Assembly: GCA_016906335.1 (NCBI GenBank)
Contig: JADEYG010000002.1
Location: 434,001-498,000, forward strand
From: Novakomyces olei
Lineage: Eukaryota > Ascomycota > Novakomycetes > Novakomycetales > Novakomycetaceae
Length of the DNA stretch: 64,000 bases
Reading direction: 5' to 3'
Each line of letters starts with the position of its first letter. Positions within the stretch are counted from its first letter, which is position 1. Made by a program: the position numbers and the translations under genes. Positions 54,582 through 64,000 of this stretch are shown here, piece by piece. The notes under the pieces were generated by a model. It saw only the letters and a list, made by a program, of their open reading frames with translations. It did not search any database and had not been told where the DNA came from.

Positions 54582-57503
54582 TTACCCCGCTTCATTAACT
54601 ACGATCATATAATCACCAAATAAATCGACATGTTCGTCTAGTGCCGCATTATCAGAAGACGCCGAATTGCTGGCTCCGATCGAGCGAGTAGGTGACCCCT
54701 GTACGAAAAATCTTGAGCTGAAAGGCGCCTCTTGCAAGCATTTACCACCGTTTGACCCACTATCATTGCCAGACCCGCCTGTACGACTCGGGGTCACTGC
54801 AGAAGTGGGCTCCCAAAGCGAAGTCTCACTGACTGCAGCTTGTAGGGTGGGTGGTGAAGACGGCATTGACGGGTTCACATGACGCAGGAGGTCCTCTTTT
54901 TCAGGGCCCGCCATTTGTTCCAGCAAGTTTCTCAATTGCCTTCGAGGAGTGAGCAAGAGCAAATCGTCAGCAACTCCACGCAAAAACCCTGGAGCAGTTG
55001 CCTCAAACATGCCATGGCGCCAGGGAGACGGACTCGTTGTGAAGAGCTTTTCTGCACTGCCAATTGCTGCATGACCAGAGCCAGAGCCTGAGCCAGAACC
55101 TGAGTTTGATTTTGATCTTTTCGGTGTTGAAAAAATGCCACTATGTTCTCGCATTTCAAAGATAGGATCGGGCTCAGATAACAGTTGCTCTGAAAAAGAC
55201 AAATCGCGTTTCTCCTGCTTCGATTTCGATCTATTATACAAAGACGATGAAGATGGCGTCTCCTCACCCTGCTTATTCGCCTTCGTTTTAAATAGAGATG
55301 CTTTATGAGGTCTGGCGTTGTTATTGCGTTCTATTCTGTCCATAACGCTTTCAGTTCTCTTGCGACGCCCTCCAGATCGCTCTTGCTCAGTAGCTTCCTT
55401 TTCAACACAATCTGAATAGATCGTTCCAGAAAGATTCTGCGACAATTGAGACGGTTTAAGTGCATGACTCTGGCCAACTGCAGTCGCATTTGGAGGACTG
55501 CTTAGGCATCGTCGAAGAGAGGTGAAGGCTTCCGATGTTGCTGCATCAGATTTGGTAAGATCTTCAGAGAACATTGATCTTTTTCCACTTCTGACCTTGC
55601 GCTTTTTCTTTGGCTCAATGTTTTCCGACCAGTACTTTTGTGGGCGCATTTTTTTATGCTGCCGCCAGTATACTCCGCAAGCTGAATGTTTAGTCGTTGA
55701 AGGAGGAAAAAAATAAGTATAAGTTCTTACCGTTGCACACTGTAACGCTGGCAGATCCTTCGCTCTCTTGAACTTGCCGCCAAACGGTTGTCTTTATTGC
55801 TCCACAATTAGCACAATATGTGGGTATCTTTCCCTGGCTTAAAGACGTCATTAGAACCTGTTCCACTCTCTCTCGACTCGTCATTGGTAGTGCCTGCTTT
55901 TTATTTTCCATGGTGTATCCCATGTCAGACATGGGCAAATTAGCGAGCAATGGCGTTGCACAAGACATGGAAGCCTGTGTCTCTGGCAATGCACTATACG
56001 GTACTCGAGCCTCGTAGGTGTGGGAATCCATGTCTTCCTTGTGTATGCTCTTTAATTCTTCATGATCAAGTTTGCTCATTTTAGGCAAAGTTAACGTATT
56101 CTCGTCCAGGCTCGAAAGAGGCTGACGTCCGCCACAATCTTCATTGTCAGTACTGTCCGGCGAAATATCTGTATTTGATTCGCTTGTGGGTATATCAGTT
56201 TCAGACGTTTGATCAGCATTTTGCAAACCTCCGTGTTCCAGTATATCTCCATTTTGCAGAATTGCGCTGCTTTCTAATCCAGTTTGCCTCCTACTAAAAC
56301 ATGAGCCAGACTGCTCAATCTCTGTGGGCAAGTGTAAAGCCGGTGGAGAAGAGGCCATATCTGGCGGCTGAATAGCTGGTGAAGAGGGTGACGGCTGAGG
56401 GAGTGAGATCCCGGTACTTTCTTGCCCTAATCTATTTGGTGCAAAAGATAAGTCGAACCCAGGGTTGCTTCTGGGCAATAAAGGGGCTGGCTTTTTGTCT
56501 CCAGTGTGTACGATATTTCGGGTATTGTCTTCAAGCGTTGCTTGCATTGAAGACTGGGGCTCTGACGATTGAGAGCAAATTTGAGGGAAAGCTATTAGTC
56601 TCTGCATTTTCGAAGAATTTCGAGGCCTTCCGCGTTGCCTTGGTTTCCTGTCAGGAGCGGCTGGGCCGCTATTAACAGAAAGCTGGCGTTTCTTAACTCC
56701 AGCACTGCCAATAGGATTGTTTGGGGGTATCATATGAGGGGCACCAATACTAACCTGAAAGGCCAAGTATGCGGCAGAGGAGGACGAAGTCTCTTGCAAG
56801 GTACCGGGGATAGCACTCAGGCGCACCCTGACCTCTAAGCATTTATGCACAGACGCCGATCTTATTTTTCCCGAAGTAAGTTCGCTCGTGCAAGTAAGAC
56901 CATTGTCTGATAAATTTTCGTCAGGCGTGTCAATTATCCGGGTCAAAGCACCCTGGCCAACGTAGGGTTCGCCTGTCTCTAAATAATCCACGCTGTAAAC
57001 ACTCCAATCATGCTGGGAAGGGTGCACCAGCTCCGGGCTGTATATATTAGAAAGGAAGCTGGAAACGAGAGTTGATTCGAATAAAGGGAAAATGGATTGG
57101 TTCGAAAAGGAAAATAAAGGGGAACGAGGAGAAGAATAAATCCAAAACAAAACGAGACGAAATGATGCTAATGGTAAAGGGAACAGCAAGTCAACCACCC
57201 CTCCCCCCCATTCATTGTTCATCGTTACCTAGATTTTGCAATGATCTGTAGGCAAAAGCGTAAAGAGACTAGACCAACCGGCTCGTCTGTGCCGGCATTT
57301 TCAACAAGTTGAACACTAGTGCGCTCACTCGATCTCGCAAGATAGACAGAAGTGTGTTTATCATCAAAAGTGTACAACACTTTGATTGGAATCACAACGA
57401 CTTGGGACGATGGTGATGCTAGTGCTGTACTCGCCCGTGTCCTCGAGCTAGAATTGACCTCGGCGGGGCCAATTGCCCCCGACTCGTCAGTGTTGACGAC
57501 CAT
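54582..57503 (-). CDS. Ams2-type GATA zinc-finger transcription factor
   Basis: Three exons, 57503-57229, 57037-55731 and 55681-54582, with introns of 191 and 49 bp, give 893 residues in frame. The N-terminal module (about 40-150; VLYTFDDKHTSVYLARSSE, SPELVHPSQHDWSVYSVDY, YVGQGAL) matches the conserved start of fungal Ams2 proteins. The zinc finger near residues 495-540 reads CANCGAIKTTVWRQ ... CNACGVYWRQHKKMRPQKYW; intron 2 splits the alanine codon of CNAC, which supports the splice. A basic stretch (PKKKRKVRSGKR), a likely nuclear signal, follows. In S. pombe, Ams2 activates histone genes and is needed for CENP-A loading. The rest is low-complexity and acidic. Orthology inferred from both domains. 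Confidence 0.85.
55682..55730 (-). other. Intron 2 of the GATA factor gene
   Basis: 49 bp, GTAAGA ... TTCAG with branch GACTAAAC; phase 1, inside the zinc finger. Confidence 0.88.
57038..57228 (-). other. Intron 1 of the GATA factor gene
   Basis: 191 bp, GTAACG ... ATACAG, phase 2, joining IIAKS to SPELVHP; the longest intron called here. Confidence 0.75.
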
Positions 57504-58958
57504 CAGCGCCCTTTTAAATTATCAGCAGAGTTAGAGTTCATGGACTTTTTATATTGATTGTGCAGGCACAGATGCAGTCGAGTTTGAGGGAAGTCTGTGG
57601 CTTTTCGTTTTGCAGAGTGTACAAAATGGTGAGTGTATCCGAGACGGGAAGTCGGACTTTGACGTGACGCGATTTTCTCGTTGCCACTATAGAACGCGTC
57701 GTTTAATGTATATTTATGCAATAATATAATATGTATATAGATTATTTATTGGCTGCGATTTATGAACATCTCGCCAACGTAAAAGAAAGCCATTATGTCA
57801 TATTCCGCATCATTTACCAAATAAAATACAAGTATACAACAGAATTGTTTATATCGCGAAATTGTGTACGTGTACGCGTTATAAACAAACAACCGGCGTA
57901 CTTGGTTTTACGTAAAGTGGAAGCTACTAGTCTAGTAGAAGATTAAAGGCTCGTGTGGTTCGCTCGTTCTATTATTAAATCAATGCAGTGCACTAAACTG
58001 ATTAGATCGTGAGGTGCTAAGAGTGCCATTCAAGGTTTCTAGTTCAGGTTTTGAATTGAAAAAAGTACCAAAGTTTCCTCACGCATTTACATTTGTAGGA
58101 CACGAATTACGGTTAGGTATATTATTGGACATTGACTTCATATTTAATATATAATTATCACTCCAATTGTATAGTAAATTTACGGTTTCACTACGGTTGG
58201 CTGGCTGTTCACTTGTCATGGCCTATACTCCCCTGGTGAATAAACACTACAGCACGAATGTGCAGTTTAGTGTAAAAACATGTTAGCTCTAGCTATGAGC
58301 CTGACTATCTTGCTGAATAGAATTTACATTACTATATAGTCAAGACGCAAGTACAGAGACGTGTATAAGGGGGCAAATCCTCGATAATGCGGGAAGCATG
58401 TAGGAGACAGTTTTACGTGGTTTTTGTTTTGCAAAGTAACAAATATATACTACGGTGTGAATAAGGAGAATGGATGCCAAGTGCCATGCGCTGCATGGGC
58501 AAACATTGAATTGTTTCCATTCAGATACCGTCCCCCGTATTTGGCAGACATCCGAGATAAAATAAAGTTTAAGCGTCGCTTCGATTAACCGTATGCACTC
58601 ACAAAATCGCGGCATGTTTGGACAAATGTACACGGTAGTTTGTTTATAAATTGAAACACTCCTATTAATTCACGCGACGCGCAAGGTTACGACAGCTTGG
58701 CTCGATAATTACTATGTAATGATGCAAGACATAATGAATTAAAAATATATTATGGTACGTGTAAGTCGTTAAAGCGTGGATAACAATCGGAGTAAACGAG
58801 CTATTCTATTTTTCCTTGTTACTTTTGCGGATTGTACTTTATATTCGTTCAACTGTACATTTTCCGAGTTGTGCAGACAAATTTGGATCTAACGGAATAT
58901 CCGAATTTCTTCAAACACGCTAGTTTTGAAGTAGCGGGCGTCGAGCCCAGAGTGAAGC
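57504..58958. other. Long divergent promoter region
   Basis: 1.45 kb between the GATA factor (-) and Sec14-like (+) genes. Short ORFs have no features. No RNA gene or repeat recognised; the length suggests complex regulation of one or both genes. Confidence 0.5.
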
Positions 58959-60842
58959 ATGGCTCATACTGACACAGGATCTGTAAATACAAGTCGCTCA
59001 AACTCTTTAACGCGACGCTTCTTACAACGCGTTAAAGGATCGCGATCAAGATCGCCGTCACGGTCGCCTTCGCCAGCACCATCAAGCGAACGTAATTCGC
59101 CTAATAAAAATTTGGCCGATCAAGCTATAATTGCTAAATTATCGGCAAATAAGACACCTCCGCCGAGGGCGAACTCTGCGGAAACGGTTACAAGGAAGCC
59201 GCCTCAGTCTGAAGAGCGGCTAAATAAAGAGGCGTTCAGTAAGCAGCCGCAGAGTATTGACAAGGCCGATCTCAAAACCGACTCCAAAGATTCAAAAGAG
59301 CAATTGGCGTCGACTGCGCAGGCTCAAGTTTCACCAGATGATAAAGGTTCCCTGGGCACAAAGTCCCTGGACAATGCGAATGCGCCTGCTGCCTTGCCAG
59401 TCGGAAACAAAATATCCAGTCATGACCAGAAAGGGCCGACTCTGTCTCCCACACTTGAACCTAGCAATACATTAACTAGTATAGAGAGCAAGTTTACCGA
59501 CAAGACTGGGGAGACTCGTTCACAGACGGGAAGCCAGGATATTGTCGCAAGTCAAGCTTCCGGCCAGAGTGGAAAGATTCTTACTTCACAAGACGGGTCA
59601 GAAACAGCGTCAGAAAACAAAGATACAGGCGACAGGGCAGATGACGGCAAATACGAACAAAACTTACCATTTGAGTATCCATCTGCTTCGAGCGCGTGGC
59701 CTAAAGGCCCGAGCCATGCTACTCTCACGCAAGATCAAGAGCAGAAATACAATCAAGTCCTGCAGCATTGCTCTTGCTTGAAAGACGTGGCGGTTCAACG
59801 TAACGGAAGTCGACGGGAACCCATACAAGATAGGGAACGAATGTGGATGACCCGTGAATGTATTTTACGGTATTTAAGGGCAACTAAGTGGAACGTTGCA
59901 CAGGCAAAAGAACGTATAGATGGCACTTTAACGTGGCGACGAGAGTTTGGGACTTGGGACCTGTCTGATGATGATGTAGCAGTAGAAAATGAGACTGGCA
60001 AACAGATTCTTTTTGGGTACGATAGGCATTCAAGACCCTGCCTGTATCTTTTACCCTCTAGACAAAACACCAAGCCTTCTAGGCGGCAGATACAAAATTT
60101 GGTCTTCTTTTTGGAGTGTGCTACTGCCACAATGCCACCGGGCGTAGAAATGTTGGCTCTGCTCGTTGATTTTAAATCCTCTTCGTCCTCCAAAAATCCG
60201 AGTGTTGGTCAAGCTCGTGAAGTGTTATACATCTTACAGAATCATTATTGTGAGCGATTGGGCCGAGCGTGTGTGATTAATGTTCCATTTTTTGTATGGA
60301 CATTCTTCAAGCTTATTCAGCCTTTTATTGACCCCGTGACCCGGGAAAAACTCAAATTTAACGAGTATATGCCGGAACACGTGCCGCCGGAACAATTAAT
60401 CCGTGAATTTGGAGGCGATTGCCCATTTGTGTATGATTTTAAAGTAATGTTTCCGGCCACTGTGGAGCTCGTAAGGCAAAGGCGTCAGGCTATGTTCGAG
60501 CGATGGCAGACATTGGAAGGAAGTCGTGTTGGAGCCAGTGAATGGGTTCTCCGTGGGGGAGATGAGTATTGGGCGCGGGCGGCTAAAGCTGCTCGTGAAG
60601 AAGAGGCAAAGGAAAATGAGAGGAAAAAACATTATATTAATGGATCTGGACAGGATGAGATTGGCGCAGAGCAGGAGCTAGATCATCATAGTCATCATCA
60701 CCATCACCATTACCATCTGAATCATCACCATAATCTGTCACGTTTCTTGTCCGGCTGGAACCACAAGGATGAGGACGATGTGCTTAGCGATTCACAAAGT
60801 TTTGTGACGGCCAAGGAAGGACCAGAGCCGGCGAATATGTGA
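58959..60842 (+). CDS. Sec14/CRAL-TRIO phosphatidylinositol-transfer protein, Pdr16/17-like
   Basis: 627 residues. The first ~230 are disordered and Ser-rich (RSRSPSRSPSPAPSSE). A CRAL-TRIO N-terminal helix region at about 300-325 (YLRATKWNVAQAKERIDGTL) precedes the lipid-binding lobe at about 345-500 (FGYDRHSRPCLYLLPSRQNT, MLALLVDFKSSS, YILQNHYCERLGRACVINVP, FFVWTFFKLIQPFIDP, LIREFGGDCPF). The lobe resembles yeast Pdr16/Pdr17 (Sfh3/Sfh4), which transfer phosphatidylinositol and sterol and affect azole tolerance. A His-rich tail (about 570-588) follows. The stop codon overlaps a good 5' splice site (GTGAGT at 60839); splicing to TTCTTCCAG at 60905 would add about 17 residues ending at 60966. 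Confidence 0.88.
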   Translation: MAHTDTGSVNTSRSNSLTRRFLQRVKGSRSRSPSRSPSPAPSSERNSPNKNLADQAIIAKLSANKTPPPRANSAETVTRKPPQSEERLNKEAFSKQPQSIDKADLKTDSKDSKEQLASTAQAQVSPDDKGSLGTKSLDNANAPAALPVGNKISSHDQKGPTLSPTLEPSNTLTSIESKFTDKTGETRSQTGSQDIVASQASGQSGKILTSQDGSETASENKDTGDRADDGKYEQNLPFEYPSASSAWPKGPSHATLTQDQEQKYNQVLQHCSCLKDVAVQRNGSRREPIQDRERMWMTRECILRYLRATKWNVAQAKERIDGTLTWRREFGTWDLSDDDVAVENETGKQILFGYDRHSRPCLYLLPSRQNTKPSRRQIQNLVFFLECATATMPPGVEMLALLVDFKSSSSSKNPSVGQAREVLYILQNHYCERLGRACVINVPFFVWTFFKLIQPFIDPVTREKLKFNEYMPEHVPPEQLIREFGGDCPFVYDFKVMFPATVELVRQRRQAMFERWQTLEGSRVGASEWVLRGGDEYWARAAKAAREEEAKENERKKHYINGSGQDEIGAEQELDHHSHHHHHHYHLNHHHNLSRFLSGWNHKDEDDVLSDSQSFVTAKEGPEPANM

Positions 60843-60966
60843 GTTTTGTATAGATATAGAGGCTGAGCAATATATTCAATCGTACTTTTTCCCATTTTCT
60901 TCCAGGTCTCTAATTGGATTTGGCCTGTGCATGGAAATTGTACCCAAAAAATGGCATGGCAGGTAG

Positions 60967-61525
60967 TTTTAAGAAGCTACTTGGGTATGTATATAATTAA
61001 TTAATCAACTTTGACTAAATTATTTTTATTTATAAGGATGTTTATAATGTAGGTACTTATTTAATGTGTTTAAAACTACGTAGATCGGACGGTTGTTTTG
61101 CATCCATCAAAACGAAGCCAAACCAGGGCGCATATTAATGAAATAGACTTTGGAGCACAGAGACATCGAGCAGGAAAAGGCTTAGGCGAGACACACAATG
61201 ATACAATGAAGAATATATATAACAGTAAAGATATAGCACAATATACAGAAAAAATACAACGGAAAAGAATAAACTGAATGTATGCCATCAGGACAATGTA
61301 TAGTTTAATCAGCTGGGAGCTTGGGAAGACATAAACAATACTCAAGGCTAGACTGTGATACAAAGCAACGTGTAATCTGACATATTATGTATAGTAAAAA
61401 GTGAAAAAAGAGAGCATTACAATATTGAACAGCCCAAGATAGAACACAATAGTGTCTGGCTGGCAAAATACATAAATCCATAAGAAGTATTCTGTACATT
61501 AAACCGTAGTATACAGCACAGCTCC
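60967..61525. other. Convergent 3' intergenic region
   Basis: Between the Sec14-like gene (+) and Pex11-like gene (-). AT-rich; nothing else supported. Confidence 0.5.
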
Positions 61526-62377
61526 TCACGCACTAGCCTCCCATGCCTTGGAGAACTGTCCGAGGGCGGCAACTGTTCCAAAGACACCTACTGCCCCCTC
61601 GGAAAGAAGGCCTCTTGGTACAGACCAGTGCAAAGCCAGAGCAAAATAAGCCAAATTTACAACAACTTGACGTGTCCACTTCTTTGTCGCCGGGCTTGAA
61701 ACCTCCTTTTCATCTAATGGCTTTTCATTTTTTGAAGAATCGTCCTTTCTGCCGTGTCTAAACAGTGCAACCAACCGATTCCGCACGTCCACTGGGCACT
61801 CTATACCATCAAGAATTATAGACGAGAGCACATCAACCGCCCAAAACCGGCAGGACCAAATTGCCATATATTGTGACGATTCAGGCGCTAGATTGTAAAC
61901 ACCATGATAACTCAAATATGCTGCGTGTTCAAGGGGAAAATAACCAAAAAGGCTTGCGATCCTGACCCAAGTTAGAGTGTTGACTGCGTGATCGCTCCAG
62001 GAACTGGGCTTGTTTTTGCTTGCCATGGCAGCACGATGATTAATAGCCCACTGCACCATATCCAACAGCCCCGCAAACCTCATTGCTGTCCGCGCTTCTG
62101 AGCAGACCTCAGAAACGCGCCTTATCGCTGTTGCGAAGGCCAGTAGACGTGTAGCCGCGGCCGTCCAGGTCTTTTGTGTTACCACTATACTAGAGGTATT
62201 GCTAAAGAGCAAAGAAATTGCTGCTGACCGCTGGAGTTGGGGGCGTGTGGCAGCGCGTGAAACAACGGCAGCTAACAGCCGCAGAACGTAAGATATCACC
62301 ATAAGGACCCTGTCATAGCCATTGAGGGTCGAGCATAGTCTACAGTTAGTCTCTGGTAAGCAATGATTTGTAGGCAT
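61526..62377 (-). CDS. Pex11-family peroxin
   Basis: 283 residues starting MPTNHCLPETNCRLCSTLNG. Family landmarks are YDRVLMVISYVLRLLAAVVS near the start, an amphipathic stretch (RLLAFATAIRRVSEVCSEA, RTAMRFAGLLDMVQWAI), a middle region with ESSQYMAIWSCRFWAVDVLS, a charged linker (RHGRKDDSSKNEKPLDEKE) and the C-terminal segment LAYFALALHWSVPRGLLSEG ending in a glycine-rich turn and KAWEASA. Pex11 proteins bind and bend the peroxisomal membrane to start elongation and division. It looks complete and intronless. Which fungal Pex11 paralog (Pex11, 11B, 11C) it is cannot be decided here. Confidence 0.82.
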   Translation of the reverse strand: MPTNHCLPETNCRLCSTLNGYDRVLMVISYVLRLLAAVVSRAATRPQLQRSAAISLLFSNTSSIVVTQKTWTAAATRLLAFATAIRRVSEVCSEARTAMRFAGLLDMVQWAINHRAAMASKNKPSSWSDHAVNTLTWVRIASLFGYFPLEHAAYLSYHGVYNLAPESSQYMAIWSCRFWAVDVLSSIILDGIECPVDVRNRLVALFRHGRKDDSSKNEKPLDEKEVSSPATKKWTRQVVVNLAYFALALHWSVPRGLLSEGAVGVFGTVAALGQFSKAWEASA

Positions 62378-63194
62378 ACCGAATACAATGCTGCAGTGTT
62401 TGCGGTGACACGAGTCTGCTTTGAATCATGGCTGGCTGGCTAGCTTCAAATTGGGATCCAATGTTAGAGGAGGTAATACAGCTAGCTGTCAAGGACGAAT
62501 GCGGGAATACTTGTGGGAACTAGGCATTGTTAATATTATTATTCTTTCGCTAAATTTTTGTTTGGGTGGAATTGGTTTCTAAGCCGATAAGATATGTACG
62601 CGAGTTTCATATATAAAGTATGCGAGCAGCAAAAGTAATATTGACAAAGATTTGAGGTGTACCAAAACCTGATTATGCACTTGTAAATTCGCGTCTTTGG
62701 CCTTATTTGATTGGCAGGCATGGAGAACAAGCGGTAGGCAGCAAGTAGGCTCCTCCAACATTAGAGACTTTTTCAAATGCCAGTCTCATATATCATATAT
62801 TATATTTACAAATTCTCCTCGTTTATTTTGCAAGTACGCCAAGTTAAAGCTATTTTGCACTTGCCTCTGTAAATTGCTCGAAACACAGCATATTAGCGCT
62901 CTTGCTTGCAAATGCCCACGGTAAAAGTGTGCTGAAGAAGGCGGCGTATTTGCTATGCAACTACTCGTGAAACTTTTTGTCAGCTTTGCACAGCTGATGC
63001 AATATTACTGGTCTCATTACTGGCTGATTTTATAAGCGGACGGGGCCCGTCCGTGTAGTGGCAGCCATGTTGCTCCGATTCAGCGTATCTCACAGCGATT
63101 TTCATTTTATAATTTGACGTCTTTCCAATATTTGGAATATTTCCTGTATGCAATGCAATGTATCTTATCTGCCTTCTTGCATATAAATTTTCAT
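62378..63194. other. Intergenic region
   Basis: Contains the Pex11 promoter side. Short ORFs only; no feature supported. Confidence 0.5.
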
Positions 63195-63655
63195 TTCATA
63201 CAAGTCGATGAGTAATCAGTCTACTACGATACGCTTAGTGTATAATAAACGATGTTAAACCTATAAAAGTCTAATGTATGTATTTAAAAGTCATTTTCCA
63301 CCTTCCAATAAGTTTGTACTAGCGCTGTCTTTCTTCTTGCTGATATCGATTGAAAGAAGATTTTACTTGATTAGCATCGTGACAAAGTTGTATTCTAATA
63401 TTGAATCAAAGCAGTGCCAACTCAAGCTCTTTAATACTGCTCTCTGGAGCATAAGTAAAACTGTAAAATAGATGAAACTCAAACTGGTCCATTCTTTTGG
63501 AACCATTCCCTAAAGGTTGATCGCTCCCACGCAGTAAATCCTCGCGTTTTATTCGTCTTCGATTGAGACCATTGATTATCGCATGCAATCTTCGTAACTT
63601 AATAGTCTGCTACCGGAATTTTACCGACTGCTCTCGCGTCTTTGGCAGAGGTCAA
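63195..63655. repeat. Duplicated block, copy 2
   Basis: Near-identical to 50184-50650. Here its right end (SAKDARAVGKIPVADY on the minus strand) is in frame with the protein upstream, whereas in copy 1 the matching bases lie after the stop codon. Confidence 0.9.
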
Positions 63656-64000
63656 GCTGCTTTCTTTTTTTTTAAGTCTCGGTAATAATTTAAGAACTAA
63701 ATCATTCATACAATCAAGATAATAAGGGACAGATTTATTCTTTGGATTATCGAGATAGGTAAGGGAGCAGAACGTCCCACATTCGTTTAACAACGAAGTA
63801 ATGTTCATATTTGAGTTGATTAGAGGACAATATAGCGCTTGGGAAGCATTAGCATAGGCCTCAGCTTTTCCCTCTCCTCTCTTATGGAGCTCTGAATTAA
63901 ATCCCTTTTTGCCTTCCCCTCCTCTATTTTCTCCATACTGACGGATAATGTCAATGTATTCTCCGGAGGAGACCTCGCTTATAGGAAGCTATAGAGCTGA
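63599..64000 (-). pseudogene. Partial second copy of the secreted repeat protein
   Basis: Minus-strand frame cut by the window edge. It carries one repeat like those at 50655-51251 (SSGEYIDIIRQYGENRGG ... ELHKR), then a different C-terminal part with three cysteines and two N-glycosylation sites (MNITSLLNECGTFC; NKSVPYYLDC), ending in VGKIPVADY. The frame is interrupted at its N-terminal side near the window edge, so as read here it is probably a broken copy; a different start inside the frame or a splice outside the window cannot be excluded. Confidence 0.55.

Overview
The window reads as a nuclear segment of a filamentous or early-branching ascomycete fungus. Evidence: intron-containing genes with GT..AG introns mostly of 39-83 bp (two longer, 133 and 191 bp) and CTAA-like branch sites, fungal cell-wall enzymes (a GH76 Dfg5/Dcw1-type protein and a GH128/Asl1-type glucanase-like protein), an Ams2-type GATA factor, a Pdr16/17-like Sec14 protein, and chromodomain Gypsy and Copia LTR elements. 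The species cannot be named from sequence alone.

Positions 1-36200 are a nest of LTR retrotransposons. Two chromodomain Gypsy elements lie on the minus strand: Gypsy-1 (1167-8070, target duplication GTAAT) and Gypsy-2 (11327-18280, target duplication GACCG). Each has LTRs that look identical, so both are young. Gypsy-1 sits in an older Gypsy-like leader/gag. Gypsy-2 sits inside an older Copia element (Copia-C), which also holds a Gypsy-1-family solo LTR (target duplication AAGAA). From 21.2 to 36.2 kb, pieces of at least four further Copia copies (D, E, B twice in inverted orientation, A) are stacked, ending in three tandem diverged LTRs. Both Gypsy elements carry, antisense to pol and next to the 3' LTR, a small ORF with the same six-cysteine spacing (C-x2-C-x6-C-x12-C-x2-C-x6-C) and a C-terminal heptad-like helix. 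Both also have a primer site that pairs with their own LTR (Tf1/sushi-like self-priming). The Copia elements instead share a site matching the anticodon arm of tRNA-Lys(CUU). LTRs of three Gypsy families are built largely of consecutive short hairpins.

Positions 37-64 kb are gene-dense host DNA, in order: GH76 mannanase-like (+), GH128 Asl1-like (+), a DUF1640/MCUR1-like mitochondrial coiled-coil protein (-), a Vrl1/VARP-like VPS9-ankyrin protein (+), class II fructose-bisphosphate aldolase (-), mitochondrial ribosomal protein bL9m (-), a secreted repeat protein with dibasic sites (-), a Yke4/KE4-type ZIP zinc transporter (+), an Ams2-type GATA factor (-), a Sec14/CRAL-TRIO protein (+), a Pex11-type peroxin (-), and at the right edge a partial second copy of the secreted repeat protein (-). 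The two secreted-protein loci share a roughly 460-bp near-identical downstream block. Neighbouring host genes have unrelated roles (cell wall, endosome, glycolysis, mitochondria, zinc, transcription, lipid transfer, peroxisome), and nothing suggests a gene cluster.
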